Assembly: GCA_035236585.1 (NCBI GenBank)
Contig: CP141138.1
Coordinates: forward strand, 27,849,437-27,913,436
Length of the DNA: 64,000 nt
Origin: Warburgia ugandensis
Taxonomy: Eukaryota > Streptophyta > Magnoliopsida > Canellales > Canellaceae
Direction: 5' to 3'
In this document: piece by piece, positions 28,262 through 41,200 of the stretch
Position numbering within the stretch: position 1 is the stretch's first letter
Layout of the letters: the number at the start of each line of letters is the position of its first letter
Translations under genes and position numbers: made by a program
The notes under the pieces: model-generated
Told to the model about the DNA's origin: nothing
The model's input: the letters and a program-made list of their open reading frames with translations, nothing else
Database searches by the model: none

Positions 28262-29345
28262 CTACCATAAGTTTCCTCTAATGTTTTCATTCCTAATTCT
28301 ATCCTTTCTTATCTTGCCACTCATCCATATCAACATCCTCATTTCTATGATGCTCATCCTATGAACATGATATTCCTTAACTGCCCAACACTTTGATCCA
28401 AAGAGCATGGCTAGCCTTATGGCCATCCTATAGCATTTTTCTTTTAGTTTGAGTGGCACCTGCTGATCACACAAAACTTCAGATGCACATCTCTATTTGT
28501 TCCAACCCACTTGGATCCTCTCCTTGCTAAAATTGCATTCCATATATTTTATCTTAGTTTAGTTGATTTTAAATCCTTTATATTCTAATGCTTCTCTCCA
28601 TAACTCTATCTTTTTGTTTACACCAGCCTTGTCTCATTAAGTAAGACTACATTATTTGCAAATAGCATGCACCATGAAATCTTCTCGTGTAGATATTTTG
28701 TTAACTCATCCATAACCAATGTGAAAACAAATGGGCTCAGTGCTGATCCTTGGTACAATCCTACGTGACAGGAAAATCATCAATCTCACTATTAATGGTC
28801 TTAACATTTGTTACTGCTCCCTCATATATATCTTTAATTATGTCTATATACCCCTATGAAACCCCTTTCTCGCCCAACACCCTCCATATTAGCTCTTTAG
28901 GGACTCTATGAAAAGCTTTCTCTAAGTTGATGAAGACCATGTGGTGGTCTTTCCTCCTCTCCCTATATTTCTGTATCAATTGTCCTAGTAAGAAAAGAGA
29001 TTCCATGGTAGACCTCCCAAGCATGAAACCAAACTGGTCCTTCGATACGCTTGTGCCATGCCATAGCCTCTTCTCAATCACTCTTTCAAAAAGTTTCATA
29101 GTGTGGCTCATGAGTTTGATCCCCCAATAATTAGTGCAACTCTATATGTCTCCTTTATTCTTATGAATTGGTACAATAGAGCTTTTTCTCCACTTATCCA
29201 TCATTTTCTTTGATTTTATAATCTTATTAAACAACTTGGTCAACCAAACTGCTCTAATATCTCTCATATGCTTCCAAGCTTCTATTGGTATACCCTTGGG
29301 TCCTATGGCCTTTCTTGATTTCATCTTTTTTAAGGTCGCTTTCAC
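28262..29345 (-). pseudogene. RTE LINE reverse transcriptase remnant
   Basis: Element-strand segments in order: a finger region (29142-29345: KATLKKMKSRKAIGPKGIPI), then DQFGFMLGRSTMESLFLL and VFINLEKAFHRVPKELIW (28854-29111; the motif A Asp reads Asn). These are followed by YQGSALSPFVFTLVMDEL (about 28690-28750) and FANNVVLLNE near 28635-28662, where the family has FADD. The C-terminal RMSIIEMRMLIWMSG and RKDRIRNENIR (28262-28400) match the conserved RTE end 'MRMLRWMCG... RKDKIRNEDIR'. Motif A and the catalytic loop are both Asp-to-Asn, and the frame is broken in several places. All catalytic Asp changes are G-to-A on the coding strand, as methyl-cytosine decay on the other strand would give. 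Confidence 0.85.
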
Positions 29346-29949
29346 TCCAGGTATTCTAATCCTACACTTATATCTATAATGTCCAATGTTATTTAGGTTT
29401 GTAGTATTTTCAATCCCTATAATTTTTGAGCCATTGCCATTTAAGAAATTTTGAAAGTAGTATCCTACCTTTATTTGATCTCATCATCTTTGACTAGTAC
29501 CCTTTGATCATCACTTCTAATGCACTTAACATGGTCTAAGTCCTTACCCTTCTGTTCTCTTATTTTCGCCAGTTTAAACACATCTTTCTCACCTTCTCTT
29601 GATCCAAGTCTACCATAGAGGACATCATATGCCTTAAGTTTAGCCTCACTTACTATTCTCTCAGCAACCCTTTTAGCATTCTTATACTATTCATAGTTTT
29701 CATTATTTCTAGCCTTCTGCCATGCTTTAAAACGCACCCATTTTTCTTTAATAACTTTTTGCACTGTTTCACTCCACCACCATGTGTCCATTACTAATTG
29801 CCTTTTACCTTTAGATATTCCTAAGACATCTTTTGCCACTTTCTTAATGGGCTCAGCCATGTTGATCCACATGGTGTTTACTTCTATTTCATAATTCAAA
29901 TTTCCTCCTACCATCAACCTATTTGTGAATGAGGTTATTTTCTCTCCGT
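29346..29949 (-). pseudogene. RTE LINE linker between endonuclease and RT
   Basis: The best frame (29687-29917) reads NTMWINMAEPIKKVAKDVLG and SKGKRQLVMDTWWWSETVQK. This is the 'W..MA..I..vAKEvLG... tWWW.eeVQ..i..K' segment of plant RTE elements. It confirms that EN and RT belong to one element. Confidence 0.75.
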
Positions 29950-30735
29950 TTAAGTTATACCACTTAGTTTTTGATGCCTATTATGTTCATTTCCTTTCTT
30001 CCATCTTTCAATGTAGATATCCATAACCACTAACCTATGTTCTGATGTTAAATTCTCATCGAGTATCACCTTACAATCCTTACACAGTGATCTTTTAGTA
30101 TTCCTAAGTAGAAAAAAGTCTATTTGGCATTTATGAAGTTCACTTTTAAAGGTTCTTAAGTGTTCATCCCTCTTCTTAAAGAATGTATTTGGAATGGCTA
30201 GGTTATATAACAAAGCAAAATCAAGGATAGTTTTCCCCATCTTATTTCGTTCTCCTATACCATACTCTCCATGTATCCTATCATATCCTTCCTTTTCTTT
30301 TCCTACATGACCATTTAAGTTTGCTCCTACAAATATCTCCTCAGTGTAGGGAATTTCTTGCATGACTCCCTCCATATCTTCCCAAAGCTGTCTCTTAATT
30401 ATATCTTCTAACCCTACTTATGGTGCATATGTACTTATAATATTTATGATATGCTCTCCTAGAACAACTTATATTATTATAATTCTATCATTGATTCTTT
30501 TAAAGTCCACAACTTTATCCTTTAATTCTTTATCAACTATTATTCCTACACCATTTCTATTATTATCCTTTCCTACATACTAGAGTTTATATCCATCGAT
30601 TTCTCTAGTTTTAGCCCCTTTCTGCTTGGTTTCTTGGATACAAGTGATATTGATCTCGTACATTTCATCATATCTACTAACCCCAAAATCTTACTTGTCA
30701 ATGTCCCTATATTCCATGTGGCGACATGAATTTTA
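29950..30735 (-). pseudogene. RTE LINE endonuclease (EEP family) remnant
   Basis: The N-terminal piece near 30640-30735 reads ATWNIGTLTSKILGLVDMM, matching the RTE start 'tWNIGTLTGKs.ELVD'. The downstream frame 29950-30375 is open for 141 codons and holds VGANLNGHVG (family GGDFNGHVG, so the metal-binding Asp is lost), ILDFALLYNLAIPNTFFKK, CQIDFFLLRN and SEHRLVVMDI. Spacing and order are those of the exonuclease-endonuclease-phosphatase fold used by RTE LINEs to nick DNA. Confidence 0.8.
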
Positions 30736-30784
30736 TGCTCTTGACATATCCTATTTGCCTATGCACTTTTTGACTTCCATGGCA

Positions 30785-30990
30785 TGAACCCATGCCCACT
30801 TTTCACTACACCTGGGTCCTGATATATTATGTCACTTCTGAGGGACACTCTAGTAGCCCTTGCCCATTTTACACTACACCTAAGATTTGATGTAGCATGT
30901 CACTTCTAGGGGAATGCCCTAGCAACCCTTGCCCATTTTTTACCGCACTTAGGATCTGATGCAGTGCATCTCTTATGGTGAACACCCTAG
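30785..30990 (-). repeat. tandem repeat in the LINE 5' region
   Basis: About three units of roughly 70 bp, each with a core like CCCTTGCCCATTTT (plus strand) followed by a run ending in GATNTGATG. Tandem units upstream of the ORF are common in plant RTE elements, so this is probably the 5' UTR. Confidence 0.65.
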
Positions 30991-33200
30991 CTTGAGTGAA
31001 TGTCAATTTTTTATTCATTTCATGTTAAGATTTCCATATTTTTAAGAAGACGGAGATGATTTGCATTTCTTGGTTACAAACTAATATACAAATGCATATT
31101 CATTTGAAGGTAGGAAAGAAATAAAAAAAAAAACATCTTCAACTTCTTCCTTGCAGGCTATCACCTAATGCAAGACCCTACCTTTTCATTCGGGCATTGT
31201 TTATAACTATTTTAAATCTCATTCATTGATTCATATTTATATATGTGCACCAAATTTCATTGATTCTTACTTGGTTTAACATATATGATGAGCAAGATGA
31301 TTGCATTTAATAATTCTACATGTGATAGTTCTGATTCACAAAAAGTGAACACTTGTCTTTGTACATACATGATGATGGTGAGATTAAGGCATGGATGGTT
31401 AATTCAAAGATAATAGGAAGATGGTTATAATTAGATGTAAATGTATGCATGATGAAAAGATAATTAAAGGTATCGTATACATGATAGAAAGGGGCACATG
31501 TTTTGCTATTATATGGGACCCATTATTTGGAATATATTTTCATATATTAATAGCTCACTGATGATAGGTTGGGCATGGTGAAATCAAGCCAAGGAAGAGG
31601 ATGATAGAAACTTATGCTTGATGCTACATTTAGTTTTATAACATATGCATATTAGACAAAAATTTTACATGGACTGGATTTTGAGACCTCAGATCTTTAG
31701 AGAATTAGTTTATCTAGACATTCAAGTATGCATGCTATCGTTCTATATAGGAATGTGCTCATACGATAATGATTGCTACTTGATTATAAAATGTATATGG
31801 TCAAATATGTGCAAAGGATGCATGCACATATTGGAGACGTTGAGTGCTAGAACATGTTAGAAATGCTTGCTTGAAAATGTATAATTTGTATGATGGCATG
31901 GTCGCATAGTATTATGGTAAACTCATTTTGGATTTTTAGGATATCATGATGAGACAATCAAACCGTTTTGATCATTTATCTTATCTCATATATCTCCATT
32001 CCATATGAGCATTTGTACTTGGCACTTCATAATTGTTTTGGAATTAGATGTGCTATACCTATTTATCAGACCCATGTTTTTAAGAATTAGTACATTTGTA
32101 GTATGGGTATTGTGAGCACTACCTCTATTATACAAATTTCCTTCAAACCAAGATATGTTGATTGTGACGTTTTTTTATTTGCTCTAGGGAGTGTTTATGT
32201 TATTGCACCATAAATATGTTTTGTGAATTGTGGTGAGTCTCTTTGTTGTCATGTGTGAGGAGTGATTGAATGATGGTTCCATAAGAATTTTCATGGGAAA
32301 TGTTTTAATGAATGAAAATTAGGTGACTCTGGAGAGTTGTGGCTAGCCTAAAATTTGGTAACCCATATGATTTGAGCCTAGCCTAGTGCAAGTTGTAAGA
32401 CCCCTTTGGTTGTTATGTTAGGAGGGTTGTTGACCATTGGCACTCTAAAAAGGAAATTTAATACCTACCTGAGGTAAAGGCTTTTGTGCATCTAGAAGGG
32501 TCATGAAACCTTCCATTCAGTGTGATCCATACTCCCCATGAGGACTGGTGTAGGTCATGTAATATCCATGATCCAGTGTAGGCAAGGGAGTTGGTTCTCT
32601 CTATGTGCATAGCAGCTGAAAGTGATATGGACATTGATGGTATATTGATCCACCTCGAGGGATCAACAGGATGCTGCTGTCTGATTAGTTTTATATTATG
32701 TAACATGTTTCATATATTGGGTACAAATTCTAATGTTGTGTACTTTTACATTGAGATTTGTAATATTCTATTTAATTTATCATAGATTTTGAGGTTTCAT
32801 ATCAATAGAATTAATTGATAGCATCTTACTATCTCTTGGCATTCATTTGTTCTCTACATGTTTTTATCTCGCTTAGAAATTCCCATTGAGTGGTCACTCC
32901 CATCAATAATTTTAGGTTAATGTGACTAGTGGATTAGTTAATGGAGTAGTAATTGGTTCAATTCAAGTTATAGTATCTCCTAATATTGTTTGAGATGTGA
33001 CTATTGGGTCCTAGCAATGTTGTTCTCACACACTTATTTTGGTTATATGCGGAGTTTTGATAAGACACTTGGCCTTTGAAAGGGAGTTTTGAAAACTAAT
33101 ATATATGGTACATCTCTGAAATGTTTTAGAAAAAAACTACTCAGGATCCTAATCATTTCTAAAGAAATTTTTAAAAACTAATTTTTGAGAGGTCTCACCA

Positions 33201-33214
33201 TTGGTATTGGATCC
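33201..33214 (+). other. primer-binding site of the Del element
   Basis: TTGGTATTGGATCC directly after the LTR end. It is a degraded form of the initiator Met tRNA site TGGTATCAGAGC. The second copy has TTAGTATTAGAGCC at 63440-63453. Confidence 0.65.
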
Positions 33215-33394
33215 TAGTTTATACTACTCACATCATAACAACTTGGGAACTATAATACTTAATAGTGAGAAAATGAGTCCAAGGTACAATAAGTAAGTCA
33301 AAATAAAAAAAGAAAAATTCAACAAATTGGCTCAAATAGAATCAGGGCCAAAGATCAATGAGATTAACATAGTTCTAGAATTCTAAGAGGTATT

Positions 33395-33596
33395 TCTAGA
33401 GGAATTGCCCGAGTTACCTCCAAAATGGGAAATGGACTTAATGATCGCGCTATTACTATGGACAAATCCCATCTCGAAGGCACCTTACCCCATGGTTCCA
33501 AAAAAGCTAAAGGAGTTAAAGGTGTAGCTTCAGGAGTTGATTGATTAGGGGTTTATTCATCCAATTGTTTCACCTTGGTGAGCCCTTTATAAGTGT
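33395..33596 (+). pseudogene. Del/Tekay RT, N-terminal segment
   Basis: Reads LPELPPKWEMDLMI, PISKAPYPMVPKKLKELKV and GFIHPIVSPW. This is the conserved run-up to RT in Del/Tekay chromoviruses. It stops at the nested LTR (33597); the rest of RT resumes at 36099. The segment belongs to a broken fossil. Confidence 0.8.
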
Positions 33597-36098
33597 TTAA
33601 TTTTGTATAAAAACCACAAATTAGTTACCCACGTGTTACAACTTGTAGGGAAAAATTAGGGTTTTTATAATAAAATTCATAACACATGCATTTTTGACCT
33701 AGTGAAGAATTTTATTATTATTTTGTAGGTCCATAAGCTAATCTAAGGTATGTATATGATTAATCATATTTTTGTAGGAATTAATTAGAATTTTCTATGT
33801 TTTGTAGGAAGAGAGATGATGATCCAACGGCCGAGATAAATAAAGATGAACACCGATGATCAAGACCAAAAGATCAATTCAAAACCTAAGAATAATCAAA
33901 CCAACATTAAACCAAAGGGGAAGATCATCTTGTGCACAACAATGTATACAATTAAATAAAGATGGCCAAAGTGGGCCCATGAAGCAAGTCATACATTCCC
34001 ACCACCTTTGCTTGGAAGCCACTTAAGCCACCATAGCCGTATAAGCCATGAGAGAAGGTGACAAGTACGGAATTCAAGCCAAACCATTTAAGCCACGCAA
34101 GCCAAGGGATGGAACCAAGAATTCAAGCCAAGAAAGCTTCCAAAGCCAGCCATGGAGCCTAGCCAATGGAGCCTTCAAAGTTAACCATCTAAGCTAGAAA
34201 GCTAAGCTAAATGAAAGGCTAGGATTGGATGAAGCTCAAGAGAATTATTTAGGATATTTTAAGAAATATTTTAAATATAACTAAGGAAAATCTTATTAGG
34301 ATAAGTTGGCATATGGACCAATAGGATTGAGAGCCCTGCATTTTTATGTTTTCCCCACTTTTTCTTTTTTTTTTTTATCACTTTTCACCTTACCATCAAA
34401 TATCACCCCAAGTTTGACTTTCCATTCAAGAGTCCTACCATTCCATAACTCTTCCACCTTCCTAAAATCCCATCCTAACCACCCAACTAATCCCAAGCCC
34501 TTAGGAAATCAATTCGCGAATAAAAAATATCCATCTCACTCACTTACCTAAGTCTTTCGTACACCCCACTTTCCTCCCATCTTCTTTTCTTCTTCCCATC
34601 TCTTTCCTACCCTATCACCTCACCTACTTTCCTAATTTGGAGGAGCCTTCAATGATATTTGAAGGGGGAGATGCCCTTCCTAAAAAGGTGGTGTCTCCCA
34701 CCTATTCCACATCACAAAGTCCACCCACCTTCCATCCCAGTTTTTTATGTTAAAACCCTAGTTACTTACCATCTTAACCATCCAAATTGGGTTCATTTCA
34801 TTCCCAACACACCTTAGTATTAGGTCACCCTAGAAAAGTTATGGGAGAAAATATAAAAACCCAGCACAATCCTTAGTTAGGGACTTCTTCTCCACATTAG
34901 AAAAACACGTCTCCTCCATTGGAAGGAGATGCCCTTTTCCCATACCCATCTTTTGTCTATCTTTCGCTTTAATCGTCACACATCTTGGGTGCTACTACTT
35001 CTTCCTAGTTGGTTGCATCCCTCGCTATTTCACATATGGTTCTAGGTGTTTGATCTCATTTCAAGGTTGGTTTCTCTTGCTTCTTCTCTTGTTTACCTTT
35101 GTTCTTTTCAAGTTAGTTTCTGCCTTGCTTTCTTTTGTTGTTCCTTGCATTAGAAACTAAGATTCAAGGTTGGTTTTCCATTTAAGTGATAGTCAAGGGA
35201 ATTCATCTTAAATCTAGTTTTCACTTTAGCTTTCATTGCCTCTTGATTCTCTTTTATCTTCCATTGAATTCCATCTTTTTTTGTTTTACTTTCCGTTGAG
35301 TTTCAGCTTTGTATTGCTGAGTTTTCATGGTGTGCATAACTCCTTGATGGTTGCACACCCAAATTGCAGTTTGAAATATTCAATTAATGGAATTCTTTCT
35401 TCTATGTTCATGGTGAAAAGTTTCCATTATGTTACTTGAATTAAATCTTATGTTCATGGCTACTCAATATAGATATTTCATGTTCAATTCCAGCATTCTT
35501 CCATTGATTTGCATCAAAGAAACAACTTTAAAATTCATATGCACAATCCATTGGATGAGATGCATGGTTTTGATGGTGATTTCCTTAGGAAGTAGTTTAT
35601 TTGATTAATGTTGCATTGCTGTAATTTCATATAGTGCGTGAGAGTTTAGTTCATTCATGAGTTTATGATCCTTGTCCATGCCTCATACATGAAATTTTTT
35701 ATAGTTATATTCATGCATAAAGATTAAGTTTCATACACAACATGTTGTCCATGTTTTGCAAGTTTCAATTAGTTTGTTTAATTCATGTTAAGTTTAGTTC
35801 TCCATGTGTTAATATTACTTGCATATTAGGATAGTTTAGTTGTTCTAATTTTATCTTAGAAAGTTCCACTTTAGGAAAGTTCTAGTTTAGGAAAGTCATA
35901 AAATTAGAATGTTTTCAATTAGGAAAGTCTTAATCTTAGAAAGTACATGTTTTAAACAAGTTTTCAAATCTCGCATCTTTCTAATTTATGTATAATTTCC
36001 ATTTTCATTTCCTTGTAACTCCTTGTGGAATGGACCTCACTAGCATGCTATATTGCAAATGATACATGTGCTTGCAATTTTTATTTAAAACAAGAACA
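33597..36098 (+). mobile_element. nested long LTR (TGATAAG type) inside Del RT, about 2.5 kb
   Basis: Starts TTATAAGTGTTTAATTTTG (other copies start TGATAA) and ends ...AAGAACA. It lies precisely between the two halves of the Del RT text. No coding region is found inside. The 34000-34200 part has many AAGCC(A) repeats, and ATATAAAAAC near 34852 is TATA-like. The same LTR type begins at 48897 and at 63809. No clear target duplication: left flank GCCCT, right flank ACCTG. It is probably a solo LTR whose internal family I cannot assign. Confidence 0.7.
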
Positions 36099-38640
36099 AC
36101 CTGGGTGTTATTCGTCAAGAAAAAGGATGGATTTCTGAGGTTGTGTATCAATTATTGGTTGTTGAATGGGATCACTATCAAGAATAAGTACCCATTACCT
36201 TAAATTAACAACCTTTTTGATCAAATACAGTCTATTAGGGTATTCTTGAAGATTGACTTGAGATTTGGATACCACTAGCTTTGGATACGAAAAGATGATA
36301 TTCTAAAGACAACATTCAAAACTTGATATGGCCATTATGGGTTCCTAGAGATGCCATTCAGACTAACAAACACCTATTTCCTTTATAGATTTAAATGAAC
36401 CAAGTGTTTAAGGAGTATTTTGACAAATTTGTAATAGTATTTGTTGATGATATTTTGGCATATTCTTACAGACATGAAGAGCATGAGAAACACTTGCGAA
36501 CTATGTTACACACTCTCCAGACTCACTAGTTGTACGCAAAATTCCCTAAATGTGAGTTTTGGCATGACTGAGTCCACTTCCTTGGTCATGTTATTTATAT
36601 AAATTGTATTTCTATTGATCCCATGAAGATAGAGGTAGTCACCAATTGGTAAATACCTAAGACTGCGATGGAGATTTGCAATTTTCTTGGGTTCACTTAT
36701 TAAAGGAGATTCATAGACGGTTTTTTCTTACATTGCATAATCTATGACCCATTTGACCAGGAAGGAGAAGAAGTTCTAGGGGATGAAAGGAAGTGAATGG
36801 AGTTTTTATGAATTGAAGAGAAGGCTTAGTATAACACCTACTCTAACCATGTTGTTGGGTAGTGGAGATTTGTAGTTTATAGTGATGCCTCAAGTAAGGG
36901 ACTTGGGTGCATATTAATGCAACATGGGAAGGTGATTACTTATACCTCTAGATAGTTAAAGAATCATGAGGTAAACTATCCCACCCATGACCTGGAGTTG
37001 GTTGTTGTGGTTTTTGCTTTGAAGATATGGAGAATTATTTATATGGTGAAAATTTTGAAGTCTTTATAGATCATAAAAGTCTTAAGTATATATTTTTTCG
37101 AAATGACCTAAACACAAGACAAAGGAGATGGATGGAGTATTTGAAGGACTATGATTTCACCATCTAGTATCAACCTGGTAAGGCAAATGTTGTGGTAGAT
37201 GCTCTAAGTAGGAAGATGAAGGGGATGATAGCAAATGTGTTAGTAAGATTAGCCTTTATAAATCAAATTTTGCTAGGTCAGAAAGAGTGTGAAAATACTC
37301 AAGGCATGAGTAACAATGCTAGATTCTCCATGGGTATTGATGAAAGAGTACACTATCAAGGTAGATATGTGGTGCTAGTAGTAGCAGGGCCAAGACAGGA
37401 ATTATTACAAGATGTACATAACTCAAAGTTTACCATTCACCTTGGAGGTAATAAAATGTATCAAGATATGAAGAGGAATTTCTAGTGGTAGGGCATGAAA
37501 TGAGACATTGGTGAGTGTGTGGTGAGATGTCTAACTTGTTAGAGGGCGAAGGCAGAGCATTAGAGACTAGTAGGACAATTACAGACTTCATAACTCCTAG
37601 AATGAAAGGGGGACCACATTGTCATGGGCTTTGTAGTGGGATTTCCGCAAACATCTAATGAGCATGACATGATTTGGGTAATTGTGGATAGACTAACTTA
37701 GTCTGCATGCTTTCTTCCCATTAGGTAGAGGTAATAACTGAAGAGCTTGGCAAAGTTGTATATTAAAGAGATTGTAAGTTTACACGGAGTGCCTTTGACC
37801 ATCATATTTAACAGGGATAACACATTCATATCGTATTTCTGGTAGAGTGTACAAGGACTTGGTACCTCATAGAGATATAGTACTATCTTCCACCAGAAGA
37901 CCAATGGGCAGTCTGAGAGAACCATCTAGACACTTGAATATATGCTTAGGGCTTGTACTTTAGAGTGGAAAGGTAACTGGGATGAACATCTCCCCTTGTT
38001 AGGGTTTACATATAATAATAATTACCACTCTAGAGTTGGCATGGAACCTTATGAGGTAGTGTATGTTAGATAAGTGTCAAACACCAACTTGCTAGTGTGA
38101 CATTGGTGAATGATAGTTTTTTAAGTCGAAATTGATTGAATAGTGTGTAGAGGAGGTAAGAGTAATCTTATAGTTATTGGCTGCCCACAGTAGGCAAAAG
38201 AGGTATCCAGAGAAGAGGCATAGAAATCTAGAATTTATAGTCAATTATCATGTATTTTTGAAAGTCTCACCCACTAACTTGGTGATGAGATTTGGATTCA
38301 AAGGCAAGTTAAGCCCAAGATTTGTAGGACCATTTGAGATTTTGTTGAGAATTGGATAAGCCATATACTGGTTACACTTCCATTGTAGTTATGAGAGGTA
38401 CATAATGCATTCCATGTGTCAATGCTTAGCAAATATGTTCCTGATCCTACACATGTATTGGAGCAAGCACCAAGTGAATTGCAAACCAATCTGAATTTTG
38501 TGACCAAGCCGGTACAAATACTAGATTGAAAGGAGAAGACTTAGAGAAATAAGACTATCCCATGAGCCAAAGTCTTATGGCCACATCATATGATTGAAGA
38601 AGCTAGTTGGGAGGTAGGAATTGACATCAGATAGAGGTTT
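36099..38640 (+). pseudogene. Del/Tekay pol remnant: RT, RNase H, integrase, chromodomain
   Basis: Segments in order: RT ([10 protein letters not shown] at about 36101, the catalytic loop VDDILAYS near 36441, and downstream fingers); RNase H (YSDASSKGLGC near 36880); integrase zinc-finger side (HLGGNKMYQDM near 37440), core, and C-terminal GKLSPRFVGPFEIL (about 38300). Last is a chromodomain-like tail near 38540-38640 (NKTIPWAKVLW, EEASWEV). A chromodomain after integrase defines chromoviruses, and this tail matches the Del/Tekay branch. The coding region is broken at many points. RT, RNase H and integrase would copy and insert the element, and the chromodomain would steer it to heterochromatin. 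Confidence 0.85.
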
Positions 38641-38690
38641 CCCTAATTATTCACTATACTACTCTAAAATTTCGAGGATGGAATTTTGTA

Positions 38691-38702
38691 AGTGGGGAAG
38701 AA
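38691..38702 (+). other. polypurine tract of the Del element
   Basis: AGTGGGGAAGAA immediately before the 3' LTR start TGTAAAAGC. The preceding TTCGAGGATGGAATTTTGTA is the usual Del/Tekay lead-in. Confidence 0.8.
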
Positions 38703-38718
38703 TGTAAAAGCTAGAGTT

Positions 38719-38724
<6 letters not shown>

Positions 38725-38756
<32 letters not shown>
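38725..38756. repeat. (AT)n microsatellite
   Basis: About 16 AT units just inside the Del 3' LTR start; the other LTR copies have only TATAATATAGATATTTATTT here. Confidence 0.9.
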
Positions 38757-38759
<3 letters not shown>

Positions 38760-39217
38760 CATGGGATTGACATGGTTCTACTAGCTACGGGATGAACATG
38801 AAGACTTTAGAACTATAGTTTAGGTCTCTAAAATAGCCATAAAATATTCTTTTTGGAGAAAATTCCTTACCCAAAGTTAAGGGATGTCTATGTGCAATGA
38901 ATCCAATAGGAAATCAAGATAAACTAGTCTACTTGGGGAAAATTCCTTACCCAAAGCTAAGGGATGCCTATGTGCAATGAATCCTATAGGAAATGAAGAT
39001 AAACTATAATAAGAAAATAATAGAAGAGAATGAGTAGAATCTAAAGAATTCTAAGTAGTTAGGAATGGATGAGGATACATAACAAAGAGTGGATAAGATT
39101 AGAATTTGGGATGGTATAGGATAAGAAGGAGAAGCATATCTAAAGACATGATAGAAAACAAAATAGTAAAGAGGGGAGATAAACTACATTAGTTAGGTGG
39201 AGAAAGAAGAATAGAAT

Positions 39218-39331
<114 letters not shown>

Positions 39332-41200
39332 GGTTGCTGCACTAAGGATCATCCACTCTCTATGTTTTGGACAAAAGATTATAGAAGATTTTTTTACATC
39401 TAAGAGGTAGGGGCCTAGGATATTTTAAGTTGGATTAGTTTTCAATTTACATGATTTGATCTTTTTTATTCATTGATAGGATATACACTCTCAATCCTTG
39501 AATGATTATTGATTTGATCGATTGAGCTCATGTTATGAGCATGTGTACCCTCTATTCCCATGATCCATCAATGAGTATTGTTGATCCTTGAAATTTCATG
39601 CCATGCACTTTTATTTGATTATTTTTAAAGGTTATGCACACATTGTTTAATATGTTCTAGCATACACACATTGCATAGTTTTGCTTTTTATTCTAAATTT
39701 ATGGCTTTTGGACCTATCTTATTAGTGTATCACATATAGTTTATGTAAATCCTAAGATTGATGTGTCATAGATCTAATTTATAGCAACATGGACATATAG
39801 TTTTCTAAATTTTAAAGTTTCACCCATGCCACATACTCATGTTCCATGCAAACCACATGATCATTTTAAGTTTAATCCAGGCACACCTTTTATTGATTGA
39901 CTAAATCCTTATTATGCACTTATTCATTTATATAGCTCACGATATTTTCCCATTTCATTCCCCTTGAAAGTGCATGACAATCATTCTTGTCTTGTTGGTG
40001 ATATGCCAATTGATATCGCATGCAAATCCATGTGCATGTGAGTCGATCTTGTGTACCAATGCATGCTCATAGAGATACTATATTATACTACCAAGGTCAT
40101 GTGCACAAATATCTATTGATTAGAGATCATGCACACAATTATATGTTGATTGAAGATCATGCAAGTGAGTTATTTGGTTAATCCAATGACATGTGCATGA
40201 GCTATTATTTAATTCAAGGTCATGCATATAGTTTAATCTTATCCATTTCATATGCTCCTTTGATTTGGGTTTTAGATGCTTGCATACCATGGCTTTTGAG
40301 TTCTAATTTCATACACTTTATTGATTCATTTTGAAATAAGCTGACCGCGTATCATTGTTTCTAATCTCTTTCATTGATAATTTGAACATAGGACCTTCGT
40401 TTATCATCATTTTAAATCTCATTAATTGATTCATATTGATGTATGCACACCAAACTTAATTGGTTGTTACTTGCCATAACATATGTGATGAGCATGATGA
40501 TCACATTGAATAATTCAACATGTGATAGTTTCAGTTCATGAGAAGTGAACACCTGTCTTTGTACATACATGATGATGGTAAGATTAAGGCATGGCTGGGT
40601 AATTCAAATATAATAGAATGATGGTTATAATTCGATGTATGCATGGTAACAAGTTCAATTTGTAAACTGCATGATGAAAAGATAATTAAATGCATCATAT
40701 GCATGATAGAAAGAGGTTCATGTCAAGCTATTGTATAAGACCCAATATTTGGAACCTATTTTTTTAATTGACATCTCATTGGCGACTGGTTGGGCATGGT
40801 GAAATCAAGCCAAGGTAGAGGATAATATAAACTCATGCTTGAAGCTAAGTTCAGTTTCAAACATATGCATATTAGACAAAAAATTTACACGAATTAGATT
40901 TCTAAACATTGCATCTTTATGGAATGAGTTAATCTGGACCTTCAAATTTGTGTGTTTCATTCTAGGTAGGAATATGCTCATATGATCACGATCGCTGCTT
41001 GATTTATCATGTATATGATCAAATAGTTGGATGGGATGCATGTGCATGTTTGACATGTTGACTGCTAGAACATGCTAGAAATGCTTACTTGAAAATATAT
41101 AAATTGTATGATGGCATGGTTGCATAGGATTATGGAAAAGACAATTTGGATTTTCAAGATTTCATGATGAGACACTTAAAGGCTTTTGAGTGTTTATGTT

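Noticed and set aside
33201-33214. tRNA gene fragment
   Set aside because: It matches only the primer-binding site next to an LTR end; no tRNA arms or loops are present.
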